In this document: piece by piece, positions 1 through 8,109 of the stretch | How the letters are laid out: the number at the start of each line of letters is the position of its first letter | How positions within the stretch are numbered: the first letter of the stretch is position 1 | Source of the DNA: Bacteroidota bacterium | GTDB taxonomy: Bacteria; Bacteroidota; Bacteroidia; Flavobacteriales; Schleiferiaceae | Length of the DNA: 34,408 nucleotides | Direction: 5' to 3' | Assembly (NCBI GenBank): GCA_003045825.1 | Contig: PZPA01000012.1 | Location: 1-34,408, forward strand | The notes under the pieces: model-generated | Database searches by the model: none | What the model was told of the DNA's origin: nothing | Seen by the model: only the letters and a program-made list of their open reading frames with translations | Program-made: the position numbers and the translations under genes

Positions 1-361
1 CTTCATACACCACACCAATAACTAAATGTTCTTTGTGCTTTAACGCAATAGAAACGCTGTATATGGGCAGGCCGTGTACAAAATTAGTGGTGCCGTCCAA
101 AGGATCTATTATCCAAACCAAATCCTTTTGAAGTTCTTGAACCGTGGTTTCTTCCTCTGTTAAAAATCCAGCCTCTGGTAACAACGCAGAAAGACGTTCC
201 ACTAGGAGACGTTCGGTATTTTCATCCACATCGCTGACTAAGGCGTTTAGACTTTTTAAGCTTACGCGTTCTTGAGAAAATGTGCTTTGTTGCTTTCGTA
301 GGAAGGCGCCGGCTTCCTTTGCTATGGCTTCTACGGCGCTCGTGATGTCGGTGAGGTTCAT
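1..361 (-). CDS. Inositol monophosphatase family protein (partial)
   Basis: The 3' end lies beyond the left edge; about 120 N-terminal residues are visible, starting at the ATG complementary to 359-361. The family hydrolyses inositol-1-phosphate and related phosphomonoesters with Mg2+. The metal-binding signature is present: a Glu cluster (LTEEETT) followed by WIIDPLDGTTNF, which supplies the two metal-ligand Asp residues and the D-G-T loop. It is probably the last gene of the minus-strand run that begins with the aminotransferase; only three bases separate it from the small gene upstream. Substrate cannot be fixed: SuhB-type phosphatase and CysQ-like relatives share this motif, but the spacing looks like SuhB/IMPase. 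Family call is firm, exact role is not. Confidence 0.88.
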   Translation of the reverse strand, partial: MNLTDITSAVEAIAKEAGAFLRKQQSTFSQERVSLKSLNALVSDVDENTERLLVERLSALLPEAGFLTEEETTVQELQKDLVWIIDPLDGTTNFVHGLPIYSVSIALKHKEHLVIGVVYE

Positions 362-364
362 TCG

Positions 365-640
365 TTATTTTCGAAGGGCCGCGTATTTAAAATGAATGCT
401 TTTACAAATGGTCTGCATGCCACTTTGGTCTTTTCGGTAATCGGTGTAGAGTGTGAGTATTTCTTCCCTGTGGTTCGGATTGAAGTCAATCATTCCAAGA
501 AACATTCCTTCTCTTATTTTGTACAATTCTGAATTAAGCATTAATCCATCTTTCATATGCGAGGCCCGGCAATGGTGCCAATGTTTAATGAAAGCGTCTT
601 CGCCCACTAAGGGCTTATATTCGATGAAAATTTGTGGCAT
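365..640 (-). CDS. Small conserved-looking hypothetical protein, about 91 aa
   Basis: I do not recognise a family. The protein is soluble, has no signal peptide or membrane segment, and is rich in His, Lys and aromatic residues (IKHWHHCRASHMKDG region near residues 17-31). It ends three bases before the phosphatase gene. Two in-frame ATGs are possible, at 640 and 661. I chose 640 (MPQIFIEYKPL), which overlaps the end of mtaB by 26 bases; the upstream one would overlap by 47. Position inside a tight same-strand run supports it being translated. It could be a small ferredoxin-like alpha/beta domain, but that is only an impression from length and strand pattern. Confidence 0.6.
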   Translation of the reverse strand: MPQIFIEYKPLVGEDAFIKHWHHCRASHMKDGLMLNSELYKIREGMFLGMIDFNPNHREEILTLYTDYRKDQSGMQTICKSIHFKYAALRK

Positions 641-1964
641 TGATGGCGTTCTTAGGTACATCTAAGATAACAATTCCATCATTGTTAATAGTTGACAATG
701 AGAATGTTTTGATTTTGTTCGCCCATTCAGGGTTCCAAAAAGTCTTTACGCGGATGTAATTGTCAGTGTATCCGTACATGTAGCCTTTGCGATTTTCACC
801 TTCAAAAAGTACCGGTCTGGACTGACCTAATTGGTTTTCATAAAACTGTCGCGTCTTCTTTTCACTTAAGATACGCAGCATTTTATTCCTGCGTTTACGC
901 TCGGGAATGGGTACTACACCGTCCATTGCTGCCGCAGAAGTGTTGCTTCTTTCACTGTAAGTGAACACATGTAAGTAGCTTATTTCTAAGCTATTGATAA
1001 AATTGTACGTCTCTAAAAAATGTGCTTCCGTTTCGCCTGGAAACCCCACGATGACATCAACTCCTATTCCAGCATCTGGATGCGCTTTTCTAATCGCAGC
1101 AACGCGTTGGCGGTACAGTGCGGTCATGTAGCGCCGCTTCATCTTTTTTAGAATTTCGTCCGATCCGCTCTGAAGTGGGATGTGAAAATGCGGAACGAAT
1201 TTTTTGCTTGTTCCTGTGAAGGCAATGATTTCATCGCGCAGAAGATTTGGTTCGATCGAAGAGATGCGTATGCGGTCTACCGGAACTTGCTCGTCAAGCG
1301 CTTGAACCAATTCCAAGAAGGTATTTTCATGACGTTTATTACCAAATTCACCTTTGCCATAATCGCCAACGTTCACCCCCGTCAAAACTATTTCAGGAAT
1401 GCCTTTGGCCGCGATTTCTTTTGCATTCTTAACTACATTTTCCAAGGTATCTGAACGCGAAATTCCTCGCGCTAGTGGAATGGTACAGTACGTACACTTG
1501 TAATCACAGCCGTCTTGAACTTTTAAAAAAGCTCTTGTGCGTTCTCCTGCACTGTAAGAACTAACGAAAGAATTGGCTTCTGCAATTTCGCAGCTGTGGA
1601 TTTCCGCAGGACCCTGTTGTTTCTCAAGAGCACCTAAGAATTGAGTGACATTAAATTTTTCCGTTGCGCCTAAAACAAGATCTACGCCGGGCATCTCCAT
1701 AATTTGCTCAGGCTTTAATTGGGCATAACACCCTACTACCACTATAAATCCATCGGGATTAGCACGCAGTGCTCTGCCGACAATGTTCCGGCACTCGCGA
1801 TCTGCATTTTCAGTAACGCTGCAAGTATTGATGACATACACATCTGCCTTTTCTGCATAGGGTACGGTTACAAATCCTGCGGTATCAAAGTCCTTCGCGA
1901 TGGTTGAGGTTTCTGCAAAGTTGAGTTTGCAACCTAGCGTGTGAAATGCGACCGATTTACTCAT
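615..1964 (-). CDS. mtaB: tRNA t6A37 C2-methylthiotransferase MtaB
   Basis: 449 aa radical-SAM enzyme that adds a methylthio group to C2 of N6-threonylcarbamoyladenosine at position 37 of ANN-decoding tRNAs. The N-terminal UPF0004 domain shows the three cluster-binding cysteines C12 (GCKLNFAET), C48 (NTCSVTENAD) and C79 (VVVGCYAQLKP). The radical-SAM motif CxxxCxxC is at C153, C157 and C160 (DGCDYKCTYCTIP). A C-terminal TRAM-like region follows. The GCKLN start and length fit MtaB better than MiaB (GCQMN) or RimO. Its ATG overlaps the murB stop by four bases (ATGA), so the two are probably translationally coupled. Confidence 0.95.
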   Translation of the reverse strand: MSKSVAFHTLGCKLNFAETSTIAKDFDTAGFVTVPYAEKADVYVINTCSVTENADRECRNIVGRALRANPDGFIVVVGCYAQLKPEQIMEMPGVDLVLGATEKFNVTQFLGALEKQQGPAEIHSCEIAEANSFVSSYSAGERTRAFLKVQDGCDYKCTYCTIPLARGISRSDTLENVVKNAKEIAAKGIPEIVLTGVNVGDYGKGEFGNKRHENTFLELVQALDEQVPVDRIRISSIEPNLLRDEIIAFTGTSKKFVPHFHIPLQSGSDEILKKMKRRYMTALYRQRVAAIRKAHPDAGIGVDVIVGFPGETEAHFLETYNFINSLEISYLHVFTYSERSNTSAAAMDGVVPIPERKRRNKMLRILSEKKTRQFYENQLGQSRPVLFEGENRKGYMYGYTDNYIRVKTFWNPEWANKIKTFSLSTINNDGIVILDVPKNAINATNFHRI

Positions 1965-2968
1965 ATCAAGTTCACTTCTGCTTGCAGTAGAATTCCGAAT
2001 TTCTCGTGAACGCTGTTAATCACAGAATGCGATAAGGCCAGAACTTCTGCACCAGTTGCACTTCCGTAGTTTACCAAAACCAACGCTTGATTTTTATGAA
2101 CACCGACATCACCGTCTTTAAATCCTTTCCAGCCGGCTTGTTCAATCAGCCAGCCCGCAGCAATTTTAACCCCACCTTCAACGGCATAGGTGGGCATGTC
2201 CGAATACTGCTCTTTCAATTCATTTGCCAATTCCTCGCTCACCACAGGGTTTTTAAAGAAGGATCCACTGTTGCCGATTTCCGCTGGATCTGGTAGCTTT
2301 TTTTTACGAATCGCAACCACTGCATCGCTTATGGCTTTTGGCGTAGGATCGGAAATCCCATTCGCAGCCAATTCATCTTTAATAGCCCCGTAATCAAGAC
2401 GAAGTATATGATTGCGTTTTGTGAGCCTCAGGGTGATCCGGGTAATGATTGCTTTGCCTTTCCACGCATTTTTGAAAATACTATCTCGATAGTTGAACTG
2501 GCAACCGTCAAGGTCCAATTCAAAGTAGCGCTTTTCATCGATATGTACTCCCTCACATGAAATAAAGCAATCCTTCAATTCCACGCCATAGGCTCCGATA
2601 TTCTGCACTGGTGCCGTACCGCAATTTCCAGGAATTAAGCTTAAATTTTCTAAGCCACCGAGCCCTTGGTTAAGCGTCCATAGGACGATATCATGCCAAT
2701 TCTCACCAGCACCAAATCTTATGTGTACTTCATCATCGTTTTCAAAAACGACCTTTCTGCCGTGAATATCCACCTTCAGTACGTCGCCTGTAACATCCTG
2801 GGTGAGGAGCATATTTGAACCGCCGCCTAAAACAAGCGCTGGTGCACCGTGATGACGCACGTAATTCAAGATCTCTTCGGCACTGTGTGCCCAAATTAAT
2901 CGCTCGGCCTTTTGATCGATACCAAAGGTGTTGAGTTTCTTCAAGCTCTTGTTAATCTGTACGATCAA
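1961..2968 (-). CDS. murB: UDP-N-acetylenolpyruvoylglucosamine reductase MurB
   Basis: 335 aa cytoplasmic flavoenzyme that reduces UDP-GlcNAc-enolpyruvate to UDP-MurNAc with NADPH, the second committed step of peptidoglycan precursor synthesis. The FAD-binding segment has LVLGGGSNMLL near residues 46-56 and LSLIPGNCGTAPVQNIGAYG near 105-124. The catalytic serine lies in NSGSFFKNPV, and the C-terminal Glu is in LLQAEVNLI. The length and C-terminal domain correspond to the longer type I (E. coli-like) MurB. It follows the aminotransferase stop by seven bases and overlaps mtaB by four. Confidence 0.96.
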   Translation of the reverse strand: MIVQINKSLKKLNTFGIDQKAERLIWAHSAEEILNYVRHHGAPALVLGGGSNMLLTQDVTGDVLKVDIHGRKVVFENDDEVHIRFGAGENWHDIVLWTLNQGLGGLENLSLIPGNCGTAPVQNIGAYGVELKDCFISCEGVHIDEKRYFELDLDGCQFNYRDSIFKNAWKGKAIITRITLRLTKRNHILRLDYGAIKDELAANGISDPTPKAISDAVVAIRKKKLPDPAEIGNSGSFFKNPVVSEELANELKEQYSDMPTYAVEGGVKIAAGWLIEQAGWKGFKDGDVGVHKNQALVLVNYGSATGAEVLALSHSVINSVHEKFGILLQAEVNLI

Positions 2969-2975
2969 TGGACGA

Positions 2976-4175
2976 TTATTTTATGGTTCCTGGATACACT
3001 TGCAAAGCATGTCTAACGATTTCTATACATTCCTTAAGGTCTTCAACATTCAAGACATATGCAAGTCGTGCTTGTTGCCTGCCTAATTCTGGTTTTGCGT
3101 AAAACCCAGCGGCAGGGGCCATCATTAAAGTTTTACCGTTATGATCAAATTCACTGAGCAGCCATTCTGCAAAATGCTCAGCGCTTTCTACTGGGAAAGC
3201 TGCCACGGCATAAAATGCCCCTTTTGGTTTAGGACAAAATACCCCATCAATACTGTTCAGTCCATCAACTAAGACATTTCTTCGCTCCACGTATTCTGTA
3301 TTAACGGTATCAAAATAAGATTGTGGTGTTTTTAAAGCTGCCTCACTAGCAATTTGCGCATAGGTTGGGGGCGACAGGCGCGCTTGCGCAAATTTCATAG
3401 CAGTTGCCATAAAATGCCTGTTTTTACTCACCAAACAACCAATGCGGGCGCCACACATACTGTAACGCTTTGAGAAACTATCTACGACAATCGCATGTTC
3501 CTCAAGCCCTTCTATTCCCAAGATAGAATAATGTTCCGCTCCATCGTATGTGAATTCGCGGTATACCTCATCTGCGATAAGAAACAGGTCGTGTTTTAAA
3601 ACGATGGCTTTGAGTTGATTGAGCTCTTCTTTACTGTAGAGGTAGCCAGTGGGGTTTCCTGGGTTGCAGATCATAATTCCCTTTGTTTTGGGAGTTATGG
3701 CTGCTTCAAAGGCGCTTACAGGCGGCAACGCAAATCCATTTTCAATATTCGACTCTACTGGTATCACCTTTACGCCGCTCGCCGTGGCAAAGCCATTGTA
3801 ATTGGCATAAAATGGTTCAGGAATAATCACTTCATCGCCTTCGTCCATTGCCGAGCCAAAGGTGAATAGCAGTGCTTCTGAGCCCCCGGTTGTAACAATG
3901 ATTTCTTCGCTCGTCACCCGTAAATTTTTACTGTGGTAGTATTCTGAAAGACCTGCTCTTAAGCTCGCAAATCCCGCGCTGTGACTGTATGCTAAAACAG
4001 GAACATCGGCTTCTTTGATGGCTCTTTGAGCCACTTCAGGGGTGTGGATATCTGGCTGACCAATATTTAGATAGAATACTTTTTTACCAGCACGTTCAGC
4101 GTTCTCAGCAAAAGGAACAAGTTTGCGAATAGGACTTGAAGGCATTGCTTCCCCTTTTCTAGATACAGTCGGCAT
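2976..4175 (-). CDS. PLP-dependent class I/II aminotransferase
   Basis: 399 aa fold-type I aminotransferase of the AspC/AAT-like group. Visible cofactor residues are N174 in NPGNPTGYLY, D202 in ADEVYREF, the Schiff-base lysine K236 in VDSFSKRYSMCGAR, and the Arg of that motif for substrate carboxylate. The MPSSPIRKLVPFAENA start region and NIGQPDIHTPE are typical of Bacteroidota proteins annotated simply as PLP-dependent aminotransferase. The amino acid substrate cannot be read from the sequence; aspartate or aromatic donors are possible. It is the first gene of the minus-strand run down to the phosphatase. A perfect TAnnTTTG -7 element lies 34-41 bases upstream of its ATG, inside the loop of the preceding terminator. 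Confidence 0.92.
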   Translation of the reverse strand: MPTVSRKGEAMPSSPIRKLVPFAENAERAGKKVFYLNIGQPDIHTPEVAQRAIKEADVPVLAYSHSAGFASLRAGLSEYYHSKNLRVTSEEIIVTTGGSEALLFTFGSAMDEGDEVIIPEPFYANYNGFATASGVKVIPVESNIENGFALPPVSAFEAAITPKTKGIMICNPGNPTGYLYSKEELNQLKAIVLKHDLFLIADEVYREFTYDGAEHYSILGIEGLEEHAIVVDSFSKRYSMCGARIGCLVSKNRHFMATAMKFAQARLSPPTYAQIASEAALKTPQSYFDTVNTEYVERRNVLVDGLNSIDGVFCPKPKGAFYAVAAFPVESAEHFAEWLLSEFDHNGKTLMMAPAAGFYAKPELGRQQARLAYVLNVEDLKECIEIVRHALQVYPGTIK

Positions 4176-4197
4176 AATTCAGTCGTTTTTTAAATGC

Positions 4198-4230
4198 AAA
4201 AAGCCCCGCAAAAATACGGGGCTTTCTTTA
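4198..4230 (-). terminator. Intrinsic terminator after the DUF1573 gene
   Basis: Eight-base-pair stem AAGCCCCG (4201-4208) / CGGGGCTT (4217-4224) with an eight-base loop. Read leftward it ends in a short T-run, so it fits termination of the DUF1573 transcript. It is also weakly T-rich on the plus side. The loop itself (4209-4216) reads TATTTTTG on the minus strand, a full match to the Bacteroidota -7 element. Confidence 0.8.
4209..4216 (-). promoter_or_regulatory. Candidate -7 element for the aminotransferase-murB-mtaB run, inside a terminator loop
   Basis: Minus strand reads TATTTTTG, matching TAnnTTTG at all fixed positions, 34-41 bases upstream of the aminotransferase ATG. I see no convincing TTG at the -33 distance, so the promoter call is tentative and could be a chance match in an AT-rich loop. 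Confidence 0.35.
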
Positions 4231-4263
4231 AACTTTCGAGGTGTACTGGGTACGCCTTTAAAC

Positions 4264-4701
4264 TTAATTTGCAATAACGCTACCTCCAGTCTTGGTGGGC
4301 GTCGACGGCTTTGAATCAGGATTCATTACCTGTCCTTTGATCGTGAGCACCACAGTTTTGTTGCTCGCGTTGGATTGAACGGTTACCGTTTTGTGGAAAT
4401 TACCTAAACGGTTCGTATCATACTTTACAGTGATTTCACCCTCTGCGCCAGGTGCGATAGGCTCACGTGTCCACTTTGGAGTTGTACAGCCGCACGAAGC
4501 GCGAACGGAATTTAGAACCAACGGCTCAGTACCTTCGTTTTTAAATTTAAAAACACGCGTTCCGTTTCCACCTTTTTCGACTTTTCCGTATTCCATTACC
4601 TTTCGGTCAAATGAAATTTTGGCGCCACTGGTGTTTTCTTCTTGTGCCTGAGCAACAAATCCAAATAGGGCAACGAATAGCGTTAGGAATAACTTTTTCA
4701 T
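4264..4701 (-). CDS. Secreted DUF1573 domain protein
   Basis: 145 aa from the ATG at 4701; a longer reading to 4758 begins upstream of the signal peptide and is disfavoured. Residues 1-19 are a signal peptide (MKKLFLTLFVALFGFVAQAQ). The mature part is a single immunoglobulin-like beta sandwich of the DUF1573 family: an EYGKVEKG start, KNEGTEPLVL, then the hallmark SCGCTTPKW and IAPGAEGEITVKYDTN. The family is abundant in Bacteroidota and is thought to sit in the periplasm or at the surface; its function is unknown. It stands alone, divergent from valS, with its own promoter and terminator. Confidence 0.9.
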   Translation of the reverse strand: MKKLFLTLFVALFGFVAQAQEENTSGAKISFDRKVMEYGKVEKGGNGTRVFKFKNEGTEPLVLNSVRASCGCTTPKWTREPIAPGAEGEITVKYDTNRLGNFHKTVTVQSNASNKTVVLTIKGQVMNPDSKPSTPTKTGGSVIAN

Positions 4702-4728
4702 AATATAATTAGATGAATTTTTCTTTTT

Positions 4729-4759
4729 CAAATGTAAGAGTAGTTTAAGCACTTTCAAA
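4729..4759 (-). promoter_or_regulatory. Bacteroidota-type promoter for the DUF1573 gene
   Basis: On the minus strand TTTG (4756-4759) is followed by a 19-base spacer and TACATTTG (4729-4736), a full match to TTTG-N19-TAnnTTTG. The start codon is 28 bases downstream of the -7 element. Confidence 0.7.
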
Positions 4760-4791
4760 GGAAATTAACAAACTCTTAGCCTATGGGTTCA

Positions 4792-4818
4792 TTGAATGCG
4801 TGAAGCCTTGTATTTTTG
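4792..4818 (+). promoter_or_regulatory. Bacteroidota-type promoter for valS
   Basis: A perfect -7 element TATTTTTG (4811-4818) lies 24 bases before the valS ATG. A TTG at 4792-4794 gives a 16-base spacer, shorter than the usual 19-21, so the -33 part is uncertain. Confidence 0.55.
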
Positions 4819-4842
4819 CAGCTTACATAAGTCAATTATTTC

Positions 4843-7428
4843 ATGCGCGAAATTGGAAAATATACTCCGGGAGATATAGAGTCTAAGTGGTACGGCCATT
4901 GGTTGGAAAACAACTACTTCCATGCAGAAGTCAGTGAAAAAGAGCCCTATACCATTGTCATTCCTCCCCCTAACGTTACGGGTAAATTGCACATGGGACA
5001 CATGCTGAACAATACTATTCAGGATGTGCTCATTCGACGTGCGCGCATGCTAGGCCTCAACGCATGTTGGGTGCCAGGTACAGACCATGCATCTATCGCC
5101 ACAGAAGCAAAAGTGGTGAAGCGCTTGCGCGAACAAGGCATAAAAAAATCGGACTTAAGTAGAGAAGATTTCCTCAAGCATGCTTGGGACTGGACCGACG
5201 AATATGGCGGCATAATTTTAAAGCAATTAAGACATCTTGGAGCCTCATGTGATTGGGATAGAACAGCCTTCACTTTAGATGAAACACGCAGCGAGCAGGT
5301 TATAAATGTCTTCATAGACTTGCACAAAAAAGGGATGATTTACCGCGGTTTACGCATGGTGAATTGGGACCCTGTAGCACTTACAGCAGTTTCTGACGAG
5401 GAGGTCATTCATAAAGAAGAAAACAGTCGTTTGTACTATATGAAGTATCAGATCGAAGGGTCTGAAGAGTCTTTGCAAGTGGCGACGACGCGTCCTGAAA
5501 CCATCTTCGGAGATACGGCAGTTTGTGTAAATCCTGAGGACGAACGCTACCAACACTTAAAAGGTAAAAAAGCTGTAGTTCCACTCGTAGGCCGGGCGGT
5601 TCCTATCATTTTTGACGACTATGTCGATATTGAATTTGGTACGGGAGCGTTAAAAGTGACGCCTGCGCACGATACGAACGATAATATGCTTGGCGAGAAG
5701 CATGGATTGGAAGTGATCGATGTTTTTGATCAACATGCAGCATTGAATGAAAACGGTGGTGTCTTTGCTGGTATGGACCGATTCGATGCACGAAAGGCCG
5801 TCGCTAAAGCATTGGATGAAGCCGGATTTTTGGTAGAAACGAAGGATTTACGCAATAAAGTCGGACGCAGTGAACGCACGGATGCAGTAATAGAACCAAG
5901 ACTGTCCATGCAATGGTTCTTAAAAATGGCTGATCTAGTGAAGCCTGCTATTGATGGTGTGAAGTCAAAAGATATAACGCTTCATCCACCACATACTGAG
6001 AAAACCTATTTGTACTGGATGGAAAACATCAAGGATTGGTGTGTTTCTCGTCAATTATGGTGGGGTCACCGCATTCCTGCTTGGTACGATGCCGAAGGTA
6101 ATGTTGCGGTTTGTAAGACACGTGAAGAGGCCGCGAAAGCCTTGGGGACCGACAAGGTACACCAAGACGAAGATGTGATGGATACCTGGTTTAGCTCATG
6201 GCTCTGGCCGTATAGTGTTTTTGCAGGCAATAAGGAAGAGGAGGATTATTTCTACCCTACCAGTACCTTGGTCACCGGACAGGACATTATTTTCTTTTGG
6301 GTAGCTCGTATGATTATGGCAGGATATGAGTTTAAAGGCAAACGTCCTTTCAAAGACGTGTATTTTACCGGAATGGTACGCGATAAAAAGCGCCGTAAAA
6401 TGTCCAAACAGTTGGGCAATAGTCCAGATCCGTTGGATCTCATCGCGCAATACGGTGCCGACGGGGTGCGCGTGGGCATGTTGATGACTGCGCCGGCAGG
6501 AAATGACCTGCTTTTTGATGAAGATTTGTGTGCGCAAGGCTCCTTCTTCGCCAACAAGGTTTGGAATGCCTTCCGTTTGGTGGGGATGTGGGAGACTGGA
6601 GCGGATAAGATGAGTCCTTCTGAAGCCCTGGCGGTGAATTGGATGCGCAATCGTATCGGTGAGGCGTTGATAGAATTAGAAAACAGCTTCATAAAGTACC
6701 GTTTGTCAGAGGCGTTAATGACCACATATAAGCTTGTTTGGGACGATTTCTGTTCTTGGTATTTAGAAATGGTAAAGCCTGCGCGCGGTGAGAAGGTTTC
6801 GGCTGAGGCATTGGAGGCTACTAAAAATATTTTCAATACACTCTTGGAAATTATGCATCCGTTTATGCCTTTCATAACAGAAGAATTGTGGCAGAATTTA
6901 GCAGATCGCAAAGAGGGTGAAACGATCAACTTCGCACCATGGCCTTCTTTGAAAGTAGAGGATGATGCGATATTGAAAGCATTTAATCATTTCGCGGAGG
7001 TAGTTGGTGGCGTGAGAACCGTAAGAAACGAAAACGGCATCGCACCAAAAGAGGTCTTAACACTTGAGATAGCAAAGGGTACGCCGCACAGCAGCGCATT
7101 TGATGCATTGATCAAGAAGTTGGCAAATGTTGATGCTATTGTCGAAGTAAACGAAGTTCAGAAATCGGCATTCAGTTTTGTCGCTGGGGGCGTTAATTAT
7201 ACCATACCAGCCGACGCCTTTGTGAATGTTGAAGAGGAGATCGTTAAGCTCGAAGAAGAATTGGCCTACACGCAAGGATTTTTAAAGGGTGTTGAGAAGA
7301 AGTTGAGCAATGAACGCTTCGTTTCTAATGCGCCTGAGGCCGTCGTCGCCTCTGAACGTAAGAAGCAAGCGGATGCCGAAGGTAAAATTACCCTGATTAC
7401 ACAGCGCTTGGAAGCCTTAAAAGGATAA
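4843..7428 (+). CDS. valS: Valine--tRNA ligase
   Basis: 861 aa class Ia aminoacyl-tRNA synthetase charging tRNA-Val. The Rossmann core has the HIGH-type motif PPPNVTGKLHMGHMLN (HMGH at residues 50-53) and the second signature as KMSKQ (from residue 519) in KMSKQLGNSPDP. The CP1 editing domain lies between them (TTRPETIFGDTAV, GTGALKVTPAHD). An anticodon-binding helical domain follows, and the last 65 residues or so are the charged coiled coil typical of ValRS (EEEIVKLEEELAYTQGFL and following). Full length for the family. It is followed after two bases by the DUF4287 gene, so both probably form one transcript ending at the terminator near 8001. Confidence 0.98.
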   Translation: MREIGKYTPGDIESKWYGHWLENNYFHAEVSEKEPYTIVIPPPNVTGKLHMGHMLNNTIQDVLIRRARMLGLNACWVPGTDHASIATEAKVVKRLREQGIKKSDLSREDFLKHAWDWTDEYGGIILKQLRHLGASCDWDRTAFTLDETRSEQVINVFIDLHKKGMIYRGLRMVNWDPVALTAVSDEEVIHKEENSRLYYMKYQIEGSEESLQVATTRPETIFGDTAVCVNPEDERYQHLKGKKAVVPLVGRAVPIIFDDYVDIEFGTGALKVTPAHDTNDNMLGEKHGLEVIDVFDQHAALNENGGVFAGMDRFDARKAVAKALDEAGFLVETKDLRNKVGRSERTDAVIEPRLSMQWFLKMADLVKPAIDGVKSKDITLHPPHTEKTYLYWMENIKDWCVSRQLWWGHRIPAWYDAEGNVAVCKTREEAAKALGTDKVHQDEDVMDTWFSSWLWPYSVFAGNKEEEDYFYPTSTLVTGQDIIFFWVARMIMAGYEFKGKRPFKDVYFTGMVRDKKRRKMSKQLGNSPDPLDLIAQYGADGVRVGMLMTAPAGNDLLFDEDLCAQGSFFANKVWNAFRLVGMWETGADKMSPSEALAVNWMRNRIGEALIELENSFIKYRLSEALMTTYKLVWDDFCSWYLEMVKPARGEKVSAEALEATKNIFNTLLEIMHPFMPFITEELWQNLADRKEGETINFAPWPSLKVEDDAILKAFNHFAEVVGGVRTVRNENGIAPKEVLTLEIAKGTPHSSAFDALIKKLANVDAIVEVNEVQKSAFSFVAGGVNYTIPADAFVNVEEEIVKLEEELAYTQGFLKGVEKKLSNERFVSNAPEAVVASERKKQADAEGKITLITQRLEALKG

Positions 7429-7430
7429 CC

Positions 7431-7991
7431 GTGAGTCAAGACCTAAACGCCGGAATTCATAGCCACATTGCAGGACTCGAGAAGAAAACGGGCCAGCCTA
7501 TTTCGTATTGGGTGGACATGGTCCGCTCTTGGAACGAGCCGAAGCACATGGCCAATGTGAAGCGATTAAAAGAGGAGTTTGGTATAGGTCACGGACATGC
7601 GAATATGATCGTTCACCTAACCAAGGAGAATACTTCCCTACACATGGATGAAAGCCAGCTAGAGGATAGCGTTTTCAAGGGCAAGGAGCATTGGAAGCCG
7701 TTGTGCGAACGCATCGTTGAGGGCTTGCAAGCCACTGGTTTGGAATTCGAGCTCAGCGGTAAAAAGAAGTATTATAGCATTCGTACCTCAAAGCAGATTG
7801 CTTGTTTAGTTCCGGCTACCAAGGGGAGGTTCGAAGTCTGGATCAACGTAAAAGGTCAGGAGCCAGTAGGAAATCTGCAACTCATGAAAGCGGGCAGTAT
7901 GTGTTCGCATGCCATTCATGTAATGGAGGAGGATGCTGATACTTCGGAAGTGCTCCTATGGCTTGAAAGAGCTTTAAAAATGACTCTTTGA
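7431..7991 (+). CDS. DUF4287/DUF5655 domain protein
   Basis: 186 aa, starting at GTG (7431) two bases after the valS stop, with an AAAGGA Shine-Dalgarno-like stretch before it. Residues 1-62 match DUF4287 (GIHSHIAGLEKKTGQPISYW, then a helix-rich GIGHGHANMIVHL). Residues 75-186 match DUF5655, a small domain with an aromatic/charged beta core (FELSGKKKYYSIRTSKQIAC, RFEVWINVKG). The two domains often occur fused in bacteria; no biochemical function is established that I can name. No signal peptide or membrane segment. Co-transcription with valS is inferred from spacing only. Confidence 0.85.
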   Translation: MSQDLNAGIHSHIAGLEKKTGQPISYWVDMVRSWNEPKHMANVKRLKEEFGIGHGHANMIVHLTKENTSLHMDESQLEDSVFKGKEHWKPLCERIVEGLQATGLEFELSGKKKYYSIRTSKQIACLVPATKGRFEVWINVKGQEPVGNLQLMKAGSMCSHAIHVMEEDADTSEVLLWLERALKMTL

Positions 7992-7992
7992 T

Positions 7993-8028
7993 AAAAAAAA
8001 GCCCGGCGCACAGCGCCGGGCTTTTTTT
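7993..8028. terminator. Strong bidirectional intrinsic terminator
   Basis: Perfect 9-bp GC-rich stem GCCCGGCGC (8001-8009) / GCGCCGGGC (8013-8021) with a three-base loop, flanked by eight A's on the left and seven T's on the right. It can end the valS-DUF4287 transcript rightward and the 8110-8484 gene leftward. The 80 bases that follow (8029-8109) hold nothing I can identify. Confidence 0.93.
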
Positions 8029-8109
8029 GTTACGGACCGCCTCCGCTTACTAAATAAATTCAATCCTCGGTATGAGGCGTTTACTCAGGTCAAGGGCTGG
8101 TTTAGATAT

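Noticed and set aside
6391-6411. ValS has KMSKQ rather than KMSKS
   Set aside because: I recall this variant from Bacteroidota ValRS; the rest of the enzyme is intact, so no defect is claimed.
6252-6929. 225-aa antisense frame within valS
   Set aside because: Shadow of a strongly conserved gene; no domain or start signal.
8029-8109. 80-base gap after the bidirectional terminator as a possible tRNA or small RNA
   Set aside because: No cloverleaf or convincing hairpin; only a four-base-pair stem is present.
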